In this document: positions 5,166 to 5,207 of the stretch, piece after piece
Position numbering within the stretch: the stretch's first letter is position 1
Layout: the number at the start of each line of letters is the position of its first letter
The notes under the pieces: model-generated
Database searches by the model: none
What the model saw: the letters and a program-made list of their open reading frames with translations, nothing else
Told to the model about the DNA's origin: nothing
DNA from: Leptotrichiaceae bacterium
Lineage (GTDB): Bacteria > Fusobacteriota > Fusobacteriia > Fusobacteriales > Leptotrichiaceae
Direction: 5' to 3'
NCBI GenBank assembly: GCA_030532815.1
Contig: JAUNKI010000131.1
Span: 1 to 5,207 of the forward strand
Length of the DNA stretch: 5,207 bases
Program-made: the position numbers and the translations under genes

Positions 5166-5207
5166 AATGTCTTTCTTTTTTGAAAATTGCTTTTTTCTTT
5201 TTAATAG

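Larger units (their letters stand above)
5056..5207. other. AT-rich intergenic region without a gene
   Basis: No open reading frame with a ribosome site is visible on either strand in these 152 bases. The stretch holds runs of A and T, a 10-bp A/T inverted repeat at 5088-5118, promoter-like motifs between 5117 and 5165, and a T-rich leader-like stretch from about 5170 to the edge. The gene it serves lies outside the window. Confidence 0.7.

Noticed and set aside
5180..5207. TTGAAA (5180-5185) with TAATAG at the window edge as a second promoter
   Set aside because: The -10 match is poor, the region is a T-rich run, and the site is cut by the window end. It cannot be supported.

Overview
The window is the 3' two-thirds of a bacterial spc ribosomal-protein operon, all on the + strand, followed by a short intergenic region. 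Gene order is rplX (3' end only), rplE, rpsN, rpsH, rplF, rplR, rpsE, rpmD, rplO, secY. This is the conserved bacterial order with no gene missing or added. The DNA is AT-rich. Arginine is written almost always as AGA, glycine mostly as GGA, and all stop codons are TAA or TAG. Together with the long zinc-free S14 and the character of the L24 C-terminus and SecY, this suggests a low-GC anaerobe of the Fusobacteriota, perhaps Leptotrichiaceae. That placement is inferred from memory of family sequences, not from a search.

Layout: 1-86 is the end of rplX. From 111 to 3684, eight complete ribosomal protein genes are packed with gaps of 5 to 31 nt, nearly every one led by an AGGAGG-type Shine-Dalgarno. 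rpmD (2885-3064, 59 aa) is easily missed because of its size, and the rplO ribosome site lies inside its last codons. A 43-nt gap holding a hairpin with a short U-run separates rplO from secY. secY probably begins at a TTG at 3728 rather than at the upstream in-frame GTG at 3719. It ends at 5029 and is followed at once by a clear intrinsic terminator (5031-5055). The remaining 5056-5207 has no gene. It holds A/T tracts and promoter-like elements for an unseen downstream gene, including one that resembles an ECF-sigma promoter.

Functionally the genes supply four small-subunit or 5S-associated modules of the ribosome plus the protein-conducting channel: S5, S8 and S14 (30S assembly and decoding fidelity), L5 and L18 (5S rRNA particle), L6, L15, L24 and L30 (23S rRNA), and SecY (the membrane pore to which ribosomes and SecA dock). 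One promoter upstream of the window probably drives them all.

I see no undescribed multi-gene system here. The points worth a second look are local: an approximately 38-residue insertion in L15, a hairpin that could attenuate secY, a glycine-rich remodelled cytoplasmic loop in SecY, the operon ending after secY, and the ECF-like promoter downstream.
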